Shown: positions 25,366 through 33,171 of the stretch, piece after piece
How positions within the stretch are numbered: the stretch's first letter is position 1
How the letters are laid out: each line of letters begins with the position of its first letter
Source: DATMAM01 sp035559995
GTDB lineage: Bacteria; Desulfobacterota; Binatia; UBA9968
Length of the DNA: 64,000 nucleotides
Direction of reading: 5' to 3'
Assembly: GCA_035559995.1 (NCBI GenBank)
Contig: DATMAM010000036.1
Location: forward strand, 1-64,000
Position numbers and translations under genes: made by a program
Notes under the pieces: generated by a model
The model's database searches: none
Seen by the model: only the letters and a program-made list of their open reading frames with translations
Told to the model about the DNA's origin: nothing

Positions 25366-27114
25366 ATGAGTACGGTGGATTGTGCGCCATATTTTTCAGA
25401 GCCCGCGCTAGAGATCTTGCGGGAGCGTTACCTTCGCCGTGACGAAACTGGCAAGCTGGTGGAAGACCCGGAGGGGATGTTCGCGCGAGTGGCCGACGCT
25501 ATCGCAGCGCCCGCGCGCCTCTTTGGAGAAGATAAGCCTTTTTGGGAGAACCGTTTCTTTGAGCACCTGCGAAAGCGCGAGTTCCTGCCAAATTCCCCTA
25601 CTCTGATGAACGCCGGCTTGCCCGGCGGCCAGCTTGCGGCTTGTTTCGTTCTTCCCGTCGAGGACGATCTCGACTCCATCTTTAGCGCGATGAGCCGGAT
25701 GGCTCGAATTCATCAAACCGGTGGCGGCACCGGGTTTTCTTTCAGTGCTCTGAGGCCGCGGGGAGATTACGTCGGATCTACGGGGGGAACTGCCTCTGGC
25801 CCCGTCTCTTTCATCGGTCTCTTCGACCATGCGACGGCGGTCATACGCCAGGGCGGCCGGCGCCGCGGCGCCAATATGGCGGTTGTTCGCGTCGATCATC
25901 CCGACATTGTAGAGTTCATTGAGGCGAAGAAGACAGCCGGCCGATTGGAGAACTTTAACCTGGCGGTCGGAATCACCGATCCGTTTCTTGCCGCCCTCGA
26001 TAACGGCGCGGTCTTCGGCCTGCGCAATCCGCGAACCGGTCGGGTTGACCGCGCGATCGACGCGGCGGCTCTCTTCGACCGCATCGTCGAGGCGGCGTGG
26101 GCAACCGGAGATCCGGGATTGTTGTTTCTCGACGAGATCAACAAGGGCAATCCCACGCCGGCTCTAGGCCCGATCGAGGCTACGAATCCTTGCGGAGAGC
26201 AGCCTCTCCTGCCATTCGAGTCGTGCACCCTGGGCTCTATTAACCTGGCTGCCTTTGTCGTCGGCAAAACGATCGACTGGGAGCGGCTCGCCGAAGCCAT
26301 TCATGACGCTGTGGTGTTTCTCGATAACGTGATCGAGGCCAACCAGTATCCCTTTCCCGAAGTCGAGTCGGCTACGCGCCGCACGCGCAAGATCGGGCTG
26401 GGCGTAATGGGATTAGCCGAACTGTTGGCGCGGGTAGGCATCGCCTACGACTCGGAGGAGGGGGTCAATTTAGGAGGCGAGATCGCAAAATTTCTGACCT
26501 CCCGGGCACGGGCCGCGTCGATTGAGCTTGGCCGGCGCAGGGGCTCGTTTCCCGCGTTTTCCAACAGCGTTTGGCCGAGACTGGGCCTTTCCGCTCTGCG
26601 AAACGCCACAACGACGTGCATCGCGCCGACGGGAACCATCAGTCTACTTGCCCGCACCTCGGCATCGATCGAACCTTTCTTCGCTCTCGCGCTCGCGCGG
26701 CGCGTGCTCGGCCGCGTGATCATTGACGTGAACCCGCTCTTCGAATCCGAGTTGAGCGCGCTGCCCGGTGCCGCAGAACGAAGCCTGTCCGCGATTAGAG
26801 AGCACGGTTCAGCGCGCCAGATTCCCGAGCTGCCCGAGGACTTGCGTCGCCGTTTCCCCACGGCTCTGGACATTGCTCCTAAGTGGCATGTCCGTATGCA
26901 GGCCGCGTTTCAGGCCCACGTGGACGCTGCCGTTTCGAAAACCGTGAATCTCCCTGCAAACGCCTCCGCGCGCACGGTACGCGAGGTTTTCAGCTTGGCA
27001 AGGCAGCTCCGCCTTAAAGGCGTTACGGTTTACCGCTACGGCTCACGCCCTGGGCAGACCTTAGAACTGATCTCGACAGGGATGTACCCCGACTGTCGCG
27101 AATGCGCGGTTTAG
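25366..27114 (+). CDS. nrdJ: Ribonucleotide reductase, adenosylcobalamin-dependent (class II)
   Basis: 582 residues, a compact class II enzyme. Seen are EFLPNSPTLMNAGLPGGQLA, the first redox Cys in AACFVLPVEDD, HQTGGGTGFSFSALRPRGD, the active-site loop ATNPCGEQPLLPFESCTLGS (Asn, Cys, Glu and the second redox Cys), TTTCIAPTGTISLLA and the C-terminal cysteine pair PDCRECAV. It makes deoxynucleotides without oxygen, using coenzyme B12, in line with low-oxygen life. No B12 riboswitch was recognised upstream. No strong ribosome site precedes the ATG. It overlaps the convergent usp gene by four bases at the stop codons. Comparable to mycobacterial NrdZ in the DosR regulon. Confidence 0.95.
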   Translation: MSTVDCAPYFSEPALEILRERYLRRDETGKLVEDPEGMFARVADAIAAPARLFGEDKPFWENRFFEHLRKREFLPNSPTLMNAGLPGGQLAACFVLPVEDDLDSIFSAMSRMARIHQTGGGTGFSFSALRPRGDYVGSTGGTASGPVSFIGLFDHATAVIRQGGRRRGANMAVVRVDHPDIVEFIEAKKTAGRLENFNLAVGITDPFLAALDNGAVFGLRNPRTGRVDRAIDAAALFDRIVEAAWATGDPGLLFLDEINKGNPTPALGPIEATNPCGEQPLLPFESCTLGSINLAAFVVGKTIDWERLAEAIHDAVVFLDNVIEANQYPFPEVESATRRTRKIGLGVMGLAELLARVGIAYDSEEGVNLGGEIAKFLTSRARAASIELGRRRGSFPAFSNSVWPRLGLSALRNATTTCIAPTGTISLLARTSASIEPFFALALARRVLGRVIIDVNPLFESELSALPGAAERSLSAIREHGSARQIPELPEDLRRRFPTALDIAPKWHVRMQAAFQAHVDAAVSKTVNLPANASARTVREVFSLARQLRLKGVTVYRYGSRPGQTLELISTGMYPDCRECAV

Positions 27115-28025
27115 ATGGCTTGCAGGCTGCTGGCCGTGGTCGCCGGAACCGCAAGCACCGGGCAATGCGATTCCCGCAAGACGCGCTCGGTGGTGCTTCC
27201 CCGGAGCGCGTCGAGAAAATCTAGGTGGCCCTCCGTCGCAAGAACCGTCAGATCGGCGTTCCAATCGGCCGCCACTTGCAAGACCCTCTCGACGACGTTG
27301 CCCTGGCGGAGAATTTTTTCAAATCTCCAGTCCTCGAGACCCGTGAAGTTCAAGACCGGCGCCGTCGTTTCAGTCCCAACGTGAAGCAGCAGGAACTCGG
27401 CATCGAGGCACCCGAAACCCCGGGCAAGACTGCAAGCGCTTGTGAGCGCCCGTTGCGGGTCCGGCTTGCGATCGGCGGCTATCAGAATCTTTTTGAGCGT
27501 GACGCTTCCATCTTCCAGCGAAACGAACGTTTTTCCGAGGGGCGGAACGAAGAGCGTCATGGCTCCCGACCTGCGGGCCAGCGGCTCGGCGACCGACTTG
27601 TGCATCCAGCGCGCAAGCCCTTCCCGCTGATAGGTGGCCAGAACGATCAGGTCAGCGGGATATTCCGCCAGATAGCGCACCATCGAATCGAGCGCTCGGC
27701 TGCTCGAGGCGAGGATCTTTTTTACCTCGAGCCCCAGCGCGGCGACTTGGTCTCGTCTCGCCCTTTCCGGCAGAACTCCCCAGCGCGCCAGCGTCGTGCG
27801 CACCCCGGGGAACCGGAGCCATTGCCGCTCCTCGCCTTCCGGATGAATGTGCGCCGCCACGTGCATGATCGTGAGCGCCCCCTTTTCCTCCAGCGCAAGT
27901 TTAAGTGCGTGACCGAACGCGACCTCGCTAACGCTCGAAAAGTCCGAGGGATGAAAAATTCTCGCGAGCGAAACCGAGGGTTTTCTCAACTCGACAGCGT
28001 GCTTCGTGTTCCCAACTTCCTTCAT
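27111..28025 (-). CDS. Divergent tandem universal stress protein
   Basis: 304 residues, two Usp-like halves. Half 1: ARIFHPSDFSSVSEVAFGHA to LIVLATYQREGLARWMHKSV; half 2: LKKILIAADRKPDPQRAL to LTVLATEGHLDFLDALRGST followed by TERVLRESHCPVLAVPA. The ATP-binding G-x2-G-x9-GS pattern is degenerate in both halves (REGLARWMHKS and HLDFLDALRGST), so it may not bind ATP like the other Usps here. The stop overlaps that of nrdJ. It follows the secreted-protein gene by 40 bp on the same strand and probably shares its sigma-54 promoter. Confidence 0.85.
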   Translation of the reverse strand: MKEVGNTKHAVELRKPSVSLARIFHPSDFSSVSEVAFGHALKLALEEKGALTIMHVAAHIHPEGEERQWLRFPGVRTTLARWGVLPERARRDQVAALGLEVKKILASSSRALDSMVRYLAEYPADLIVLATYQREGLARWMHKSVAEPLARRSGAMTLFVPPLGKTFVSLEDGSVTLKKILIAADRKPDPQRALTSACSLARGFGCLDAEFLLLHVGTETTAPVLNFTGLEDWRFEKILRQGNVVERVLQVAADWNADLTVLATEGHLDFLDALRGSTTERVLRESHCPVLAVPATTASSLQAI

Positions 28026-28065
28026 TTGTTTGATCCCGTTCTCGCCGGCGCAAAGCCGCCACCTT

Positions 28066-28461
28066 TTACACCGACGTTCCTTCCGTTACGATGACCAGGA
28101 CTCCGTCGATGTGAGGCTCTTCCTCGTCCAGGAGACCCTGATCGACCGCAACCTGGCAAATGCCGAACTCGTCGATCCAAAAGATCATGAGAAGATCACC
28201 CGCCGCGCCATACACTTCCACGTAGTCGACGTTTCGGCTTGTTTTCGGGTCGTCATAGACCGCGGCCACGCCGAAGCCCGTTTCGTCGGTGAGGATGGAG
28301 CGTCGAACGAGAAGTAACCGATCACGATCGGGCGCGGACGGGGGCAAGAGCACCTGTTCGTGACGCAGATTTTCGCTCACCCGCAGGGGCTCGTCGGCGG
28401 CTTGCCAGGCAAGCGACAGAAGCGAAACGCTCAGGATCAAAATAGCGGCTCTGGCCGACAC
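28066..28461 (-). CDS. Secreted protein of unknown function
   Basis: 131 residues. A signal peptide (SARAAILILSVSLLSLAWQA) is followed by a soluble domain rich in beta strand: LLVRRSILTDETGFGVAAVY, DYVEVYGAAGDLLMIFWIDE and FGICQVAVDQGLLDEEEPH. No family recognised. The start is a GTG at 28461 with AGGTGA eight bases before it. A sigma-54 promoter match lies immediately upstream, giving a leader of only about 15 nt. Likely first gene of a two-gene unit with the usp gene. Confidence 0.72.
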   Translation of the reverse strand: MSARAAILILSVSLLSLAWQAADEPLRVSENLRHEQVLLPPSAPDRDRLLLVRRSILTDETGFGVAAVYDDPKTSRNVDYVEVYGAAGDLLMIFWIDEFGICQVAVDQGLLDEEEPHIDGVLVIVTEGTSV

Positions 28462-28486
28462 TTCAGTTCACCTGGAGAACGGGAAC

Positions 28487-28501
28487 GCAAACGACGTGCC
28501 T
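28487..28501 (-). promoter_or_regulatory. Sigma-54 promoter of secreted-protein/usp unit
   Basis: Minus-strand AGGCACGTCGTTTGC: GG-N10-GC spacing, perfect GGCAC and TTTGC, with T to A at the first base. Predicted start near 28476, just ahead of the AGGTGA ribosome site and GTG start. Confidence 0.72.
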
Positions 28502-28733
28502 CCTCGAAGCGCCTTTTGCCCGTTAACCGGGTCCCGCTTTCGCGGAGGCGGGCCCGAATGGCCGTTCAATTTTCAACCGATCCTGTTCCAGAACGTTGTC
28601 AACGGGCGGAATCTGCGACGGCTTCGATTCTCAGATGTGCGAACTGGCTTGCCCCCAAGGAAGCGAGAATTGATGGATTTCGTTAAGGTGTGATTCGCAG
28701 GGGCGGCGCCGCGCGATAAAGCGTGCCCGGAAC

Positions 28734-30461
28734 CTAATCGGGGTCAATCCGATACTGACCTTCAATGTACGCGAGGATGTGCTCGCGGCACGGCAAGCCC
28801 ATGTTGGGAGTCACCTTCTCGATCTTGCGTAGCCCGCTCGCGACCTTTTCGTCTCCCAGTACCAGGGCGAACCAGCGTGAGAAGTCGCCGGCCAGTAAAT
28901 GATGCCGCAACGAAGCCTGCGGGACGGTTTGAACCGCGCGGTAGAATTCCTTCACGCTCCGAGCGACGACGGTTCCCGCGCCGTTCGTGTAAAGAAAGTA
29001 AAAGGCCTTGTCGCTCGGCAGGAGCGTATCCGCGTATTTGCGCGCGTGATGGACATGCCCGGTGATTCGCTCGCGCGGCACAAACACCTGCCACTGGGGG
29101 CCGGCGGCGCCATCCAACAAAAGTCCCGCCCGCGGCGGCTCCAGTTCCATCAGCGCCTCATGGGGAATCAGATCCGCGGGAGCGCGCGCCTGCAGCAACT
29201 TCGTGAGAAAGTAACGTTCCTCCTCGATCTTCGATCCGGTGATCAGGTAGGCCCCAACCTTTGCACAAATGTCATCGGTGATCATGCTCGGGCGATACGT
29301 AACAAAGATAAAATTGCCCGAGCGGTCCAAAGCCGGGAGCGCTGCGGAGGCTCCGGAGAAGAAATAATGCGCCTCGTCGATCAACACCCAATGAGGCATA
29401 CCGCTTGCGGCTCGCTCCGAGTCGAGCGCCGAGAGAACGCACCCGACGTAGGCGCACTGGTCCTTCAACGAGAGGGAAGACAGGTTCAAAATAAAACTCA
29501 GCGCGTCATCTCGCAGGAGCCGGCACAGAGCCCCCGGCGATGGGAGGGCGATATCTTGTCCCAAAAGGACCGTCTTGGGGCGCTGGCTCAGCGCGACGTA
29601 GTCGCCCTCGGGATCCAGGATACACAGGCCGTATCCTTGCTCGAGGAGTTGTTCCGCCAGCAGCCCAGCCAGCCAAGATTTCCCCGAGCGTGGGTCGCCA
29701 CACACCATTATGTTGATTCCCGACGCAGGAATGCGAACCGTTTGACCTTTCTCGGTGTCTCCCACAGAGATCGCTCGCCGCGCCGGCGTTGGAATAAAAC
29801 CTCCCTGCTCGATAACGCGGTGAATAAATTCCGCGACGCCGGCGCCGCCGCTCTGAGACAGGCGGACATCGGCGGCGGCTGCGAGCGCTTCGACGGAGCC
29901 GCGCACCGCCACGCCGACCTCCGCCGCGCTCAACAACGGGATATCGTTTTCAGCATCCCCGAAGGCCAGGAGGTTTCGTTCCGAGCGACCCAGCTCCTCG
30001 AGCGCTCGCCGAACTCCCGTGGCCTTGTTGATGCCGCTTGGCAGCAGCATCAGCGACGTGCGGTTGAAGCTGATCTGGCAGTCGATGCCGAACCGCCGGA
30101 TTAGTTCGGCAACGTCGACTAAGTGTTTGTCCCAGGTGCTTACGATCACGGCTCCGGTGTGAAACGGTACGCCCCGGCGCCTAAGCTCTCCCAAGAAATA
30201 ATCCGGCGGCGGGACGCCGAGCGTAATCATCCGCTGCGTCTGACGGAGCCAAACCACAGCGCCATTTTCCGCGACGATCGCGTCAAAGATCGAATGGTCG
30301 CCACAGAGCCATTGAATGTCTTCGAGAACGCGGCCGGTAACGAGAAGCGTGAGATACCCTTGCGATCGCGCCTTGGCTAGTGCCGCCGCGACTTCAGGCA
30401 GCAGCCGCCCGTCGGCGGCGCCGGTGCCGTCAAAATCACACGCGATCGCGCGACAATACAT
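28734..30461 (-). CDS. HAD phosphatase fused to HerA-like ATPase
   Basis: 575 residues in three parts. Residues about 1-220: HAD-IIB/Cof-type phosphatase with nucleophile ACDFDGTGAADG, motif II LLVTGR, Lys in SGINKATGV and motif IV LAFGDAENDIPLL. Residues about 245-470: P-loop ATPase of the HerA/DUF87 kind, Walker A CGDPRSGKSWLAGLLA, ILDPEGDYVAL and Walker B HWVLIDEAHYFFSG. Residues about 490-575: a region KAFYFLYTNGAGTVVARSVK and LRHHLLAGDFSRWFALVLGD found as a separate small domain elsewhere. ATG at 30461 has GAGGA six bases upstream. It is 70 bp downstream of the ybaK-like gene, likely the same transcript. The combined job (sugar-phosphate or nucleotide clean-up linked to an ATPase) is unknown. 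Confidence 0.85.
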   Translation of the reverse strand: MYCRAIACDFDGTGAADGRLLPEVAAALAKARSQGYLTLLVTGRVLEDIQWLCGDHSIFDAIVAENGAVVWLRQTQRMITLGVPPPDYFLGELRRRGVPFHTGAVIVSTWDKHLVDVAELIRRFGIDCQISFNRTSLMLLPSGINKATGVRRALEELGRSERNLLAFGDAENDIPLLSAAEVGVAVRGSVEALAAAADVRLSQSGGAGVAEFIHRVIEQGGFIPTPARRAISVGDTEKGQTVRIPASGINIMVCGDPRSGKSWLAGLLAEQLLEQGYGLCILDPEGDYVALSQRPKTVLLGQDIALPSPGALCRLLRDDALSFILNLSSLSLKDQCAYVGCVLSALDSERAASGMPHWVLIDEAHYFFSGASAALPALDRSGNFIFVTYRPSMITDDICAKVGAYLITGSKIEEERYFLTKLLQARAPADLIPHEALMELEPPRAGLLLDGAAGPQWQVFVPRERITGHVHHARKYADTLLPSDKAFYFLYTNGAGTVVARSVKEFYRAVQTVPQASLRHHLLAGDFSRWFALVLGDEKVASGLRKIEKVTPNMGLPCREHILAYIEGQYRIDPD

Positions 30462-30531
30462 GGGCATTCCTCGACCCGCTTGTCCAAGGGACCGGCATTG
30501 CACCAGAATGCGGGAGCGACAAACGCGTTGC

Positions 30532-31017
30532 CTACGCGGCTTTGTTCCGTTTACTCTCGGCTAGCGGCACCACGGTCGGCCGGACGACTGCCTTGAAGTC
30601 CTCGTAGCTGATCTTGACGGTTTGTACGTGGTTGCCCGCGTTAAAGTAGATCCATCGATCCTTTTCTAACTCAGGGTCCACATAGACCGGCATGGCGAAT
30701 AGATTACCGAATGGCGGCATCGCTCCGATCTCGCACCCCGGAAACAGGCTTGCAAACTCCTCTTCGGTGGCTAGCCTGACCCGTTTCGCCGCGAGCCCTT
30801 CTCTGGCGCGCGACAGGCTGATCATACGGCTTGCCGGCAGGACCGCCATTACATATTTGCCGTCGGTCCAAAGGATCACCACCTTGGCCATTTCCCTCCC
30901 GGGGATGTGTTGCCGCTGGGCGATTTCCTGGGCGGTGTAAGCCAACGCGTGGTCGTAGACCTCGTATGGGATTCGGGCCTCATCCAGAAGCTCTCTGAGT
31001 CTCTTCAGAATGGGCAT
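30532..31017 (-). CDS. YbaK/ProX-type aminoacyl-tRNA deacylase
   Basis: 161 residues, one YbaK/EbsC domain: YEVYDHALAYTAQEIAQRQH at the N-terminus, the catalytic-lysine segment AKVVILWTDGKYVMAVLPAS, the GAMPPFGN loop and the C-terminal WIYFNAGNHVQTVKISYEDF. Members hydrolyse mischarged tRNAs; this one resembles the stand-alone group with GxMPPFG. The start at 31017 has GGAAGGAGGAG directly upstream, overriding a longer frame. A sigma-54 promoter match lies 150 bp upstream on the same strand. Confidence 0.88.
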   Translation of the reverse strand: MPILKRLRELLDEARIPYEVYDHALAYTAQEIAQRQHIPGREMAKVVILWTDGKYVMAVLPASRMISLSRAREGLAAKRVRLATEEEFASLFPGCEIGAMPPFGNLFAMPVYVDPELEKDRWIYFNAGNHVQTVKISYEDFKAVVRPTVVPLAESKRNKAA

Positions 31018-31162
31018 AATCTCCTCCTTCCTGACTCTAAAAAATCGCAAAATTGAGTTGCCAAATCTCCCCGGAAAATCCCTCACTTTGACAAATGGAG
31101 GACGGGGTTTTTTACACGACCGTTTTCAGGCGTTCCGCGCCGAACGTTATAGCAGCTAACGC

Positions 31163-31177
31163 GCAAATCTTGTGCCC
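31163..31177 (-). promoter_or_regulatory. Sigma-54 promoter of ybaK/HAD-ATPase unit
   Basis: Minus-strand GGGCACAAGATTTGC: correct GG-N10-GC spacing, GGCAC and TTTGC perfect, first base G instead of T. Predicted start near 31151 with a leader of about 135 nt. Confidence 0.65.
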
Positions 31178-31330
31178 TGCCTGATGTCAGCGAAAACGCG
31201 ATATTTTTATCCGCCAGACCGCGCGTCTTTGCATCCTTGGAGAAAACGATCGCCCGTCGTTCCCATTTCCGAGAAGGGAAACCTATCGATAGTCAAAAAT
31301 TTCCTCCGCTAGAAACTGGCGCCCTCAGCC

Positions 31331-31417
31331 TTCCCGCCCTCTCGCCCAGAGGGCGAGGGTTAGAAATATCCGAAATAGCTACTCCCTCTCCCACTGCCAG
31401 AGGGCCCGGGGTGAAGG
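31331..31417. repeat. Hairpin-rich CCCTCTC/GAGGG repeat element
   Basis: CTCGCCC (31341-31347) and GGGCGAG (31351-31357) form a seven-pair stem with a three-base loop. About 30 bp further on, CCCTCTCCC and AGAGGGCCCGGGGTGAAGG repeat the theme. Similar CCCTCTCCC...GAGGG modules are widespread intergenic repeats in bacteria. Only one full copy was noticed in this window. Confidence 0.5.
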
Positions 31418-31469
31418 CTATTTTCATCGTCTGCGGCTAAAAAACCCCTCGGTTGTCACGGCGACGGGT

Positions 31470-31484
31470 TGGCACAAATCGTGC
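31470..31484 (+). promoter_or_regulatory. Sigma-54 promoter of hpf-csd/usp unit
   Basis: TGGCACAAATCGTGC: perfect TGGCAC, GG-N10-GC spacing, -12 element GTGC instead of TTGC. Predicted start near 31496, about 40 nt before the ATT start of the HPF gene and 25 nt before its ribosome site. Confidence 0.72.
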
Positions 31485-31535
31485 GCAATCCGAGACGGCG
31501 ACAGACCGGCGCGATCAGAGAAGGAGGGAACCGCC

Positions 31536-32174
31536 ATTAAGCTCCCGTTGCATGTTAGCTTTCGAAACATGCCTCCATCCGAGGCGATACGAGCGGCGAT
31601 CCGCGAACGGGCCGCGAAGCTCGATTCCTTTTACAGCAGGATCATGAGCTGTCGGGTGGTGGTGGAAGTGCCGCATCGCCGCCATCGGCGAGGCAAGACT
31701 TACCACATCCGCATCGATCTGACCGTGCCGGGCGGGGAAATTGTCGTAAAGCACGAGCCCAAGCGGGTCACCCTTCGACCGGCTCGCGCTCCGGAGGCGC
31801 TTCCCGCGGAAAGCCGTGAACCGAGCAAGCATGCCGGGCACATGGACGTTTATGTCGCGATCCGCGACGCCTTTGATGCCGCCCGGCGCAAACTACAGGA
31901 TTACGCTCGGCGCCAACGCGGCGCGACCAAGGTCCACGCTCTGCCGAGGCGGGCCACGGTGACGAAGCTTTTTCCGCAGGAGGGCTTCGGTTTTCTAAAA
32001 ACGCCGGACGGGCGCGAGGTTTACTTTCACAAGAACAGCGTGCTCGAGCCCGGATTCAACCGCATTCGCGTAGGCGCGGAGGTCTACTACGCCGAAGAAC
32101 AGGGAGAAAAGGGACCTCAGGCGACGACCGTGCGCCTGGCGTCGAGGCGCGCGGTCATGGAGCAGCCGGCGTAG
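31536..32174 (+). CDS. HPF/RaiA ribosome-hibernation domain fused to cold-shock domain, AUU start
   Basis: 212 residues if started at ATT 31536. N-terminal HPF/RaiA (sigma-54 modulation/S30EA) domain, about 1-125: KLPLHVSFRNMPPSEAIRAA, VVVEVPHRRHRRGKTYHIRI and MDVYVAIRDAFDAARRKLQD. C-terminal cold-shock-like RNA-binding domain, about 140-205: ATVTKLFPQEGFGFLKTPDG and EVYFHKNSVL. The family normally starts with M-K/Q-x-P-L; here the only codon at that place is ATT, eight bases after a perfect AAGGAGG (31521-31527). The next alternatives, TTG at 31548 or ATG at 31569, sit 20 or more bases from the site and cut the first strand. It would inactivate or protect ribosomes during dormancy. Confidence 0.9.
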   Translation: MKLPLHVSFRNMPPSEAIRAAIRERAAKLDSFYSRIMSCRVVVEVPHRRHRRGKTYHIRIDLTVPGGEIVVKHEPKRVTLRPARAPEALPAESREPSKHAGHMDVYVAIRDAFDAARRKLQDYARRQRGATKVHALPRRATVTKLFPQEGFGFLKTPDGREVYFHKNSVLEPGFNRIRVGAEVYYAEEQGEKGPQATTVRLASRRAVMEQPA

Positions 32175-32185
32175 GGAGCCTCACC

Positions 32186-32998
32186 ATGGATGAACTCCTC
32201 GTCTGTCTTGACGGTTCGCGATTTGCGGAAAAGATCCTCCCCTTCGCTCGGGGCATGGCGGACGCAGCGGGAGCAAAGTTGACTCTCCTTCGGATCGCGG
32301 CGGACCAGCGGGAATTCCTTGCAGCGGAAGATTACCTGCGCGATCTCGCGAAAGATCTGGGTGCGCTTGCGCGGACGTTGCTGGTTTGCGGCGACCCGGC
32401 CACCACGATTCTGGAGGAGGTTAAGAAGAGCCACCGCTCGATACCCGCGCTCACGACCCATGGGAGATCGGGTCTGGTGGAGACCTTAATGGGGAGCGTC
32501 GCGCTTCGGGTCGTTCGGGGGGCGGGGCGGCCCGTGCTGATTTACTATCCGCAAACGCCGGTTTCAGAAGCAGCGGTGAAGATGAGCCGCGTCGTCGTTC
32601 CTCTCGACGGAACGAAGTTCTCGGAACGAATCGTTCCGCACGCCGCCGGGGTGGCGCGGCAGCTACGCGCGCGTCTTACCGTGGTGCAGGCGCTCGCCCC
32701 GCAGGCGCCACAGGGTTTCCTCGCCGGCCATGCCGAGCACGACATTCTGGAGTCATCGTATGTTCACCGCCAATCCGACGAGATCCGAAGAAAGTACAGC
32801 ATTGAGGCCGACTGGGAAGTTCTTCACGGAGATCCCGCAGAGGCGATCTGCCGTTACGTTCAAGGCGGGCGCGATACATTGCTTGCCATGACATCGCACG
32901 CTCGCGGCGGATTGGAGCGTACGCTCTTTGGCAGCGTCGCGGCCCACTGCGTGCGCCGCGCGGGCACGCCGGTGCTGATTTACTGGCCCCGCCCTTAA
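32186..32998 (+). CDS. Tandem universal stress protein
   Basis: 270 residues, two Usp halves: DELLVCLDGSRFAEKILPFA to LTTHGRSGLVETLMGSVALR, and SRVVVPLDGTKFSERIVPHA to MTSHARGGLERTLFGSVAAH. The G-x2-G-x9-GS pattern is kept in the first half; the second has RGGLERTLFGSV. Both halves end in PVLIYYP or PVLIYWP. AGGGAG precedes the ATG and the gene follows hpf-csd by 11 bp, so it shares that transcript and its sigma-54 promoter. Confidence 0.93.
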   Translation: MDELLVCLDGSRFAEKILPFARGMADAAGAKLTLLRIAADQREFLAAEDYLRDLAKDLGALARTLLVCGDPATTILEEVKKSHRSIPALTTHGRSGLVETLMGSVALRVVRGAGRPVLIYYPQTPVSEAAVKMSRVVVPLDGTKFSERIVPHAAGVARQLRARLTVVQALAPQAPQGFLAGHAEHDILESSYVHRQSDEIRRKYSIEADWEVLHGDPAEAICRYVQGGRDTLLAMTSHARGGLERTLFGSVAAHCVRRAGTPVLIYWPRP

Positions 32999-33115
32999 AC
33001 GCGTCCCCTTTTTCCGCGCTTCTTGTCTTCGCAGAATTGCAAGCGGGTGTCGGTCGGCCTTCTTAGGCCTGGGAAGAAAGTCTGCTGTTGCACGCCGTAA
33101 CCCTGGGAAATTCGA

Positions 33116-33130
33116 TGGCACAGCCGTTGC
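33116..33130 (+). promoter_or_regulatory. Sigma-54 promoter of hsp20 gene
   Basis: TGGCACAGCCGTTGC, an exact consensus match, identical to the promoter at 15550. Predicted start near 33142, about 30 nt before the ATG at 33172 with GAGGAGAG in between. Confidence 0.82.
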
Positions 33131-33146
33131 TGGCCCATGGGCCAGC
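33129..33146. promoter_or_regulatory. 18-bp perfect palindrome at hsp20 start site
   Basis: GCTGGCCCATGGGCCAGC is a perfect inverted repeat that begins at the -12 GC of the sigma-54 promoter and covers the expected start point. It could be a repressor site or a 5' hairpin in the mRNA. Confidence 0.5.
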
Positions 33147-33171
33147 ACGCTGCTCGCGAGGAGAGAAAGCT

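Larger units (their letters stand above)
31018..31535. promoter_or_regulatory. 518-bp divergent regulatory gap
   Basis: It lies between the leftward ybaK-like gene and the rightward hpf gene. It carries two back-to-back sigma-54 promoters (31163-31177 minus, 31470-31484 plus) about 290 bp apart and, between them, a hairpin-rich repeat (31331-31417). An activator bound between the promoters could serve both. No gene is seen. Confidence 0.6.
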
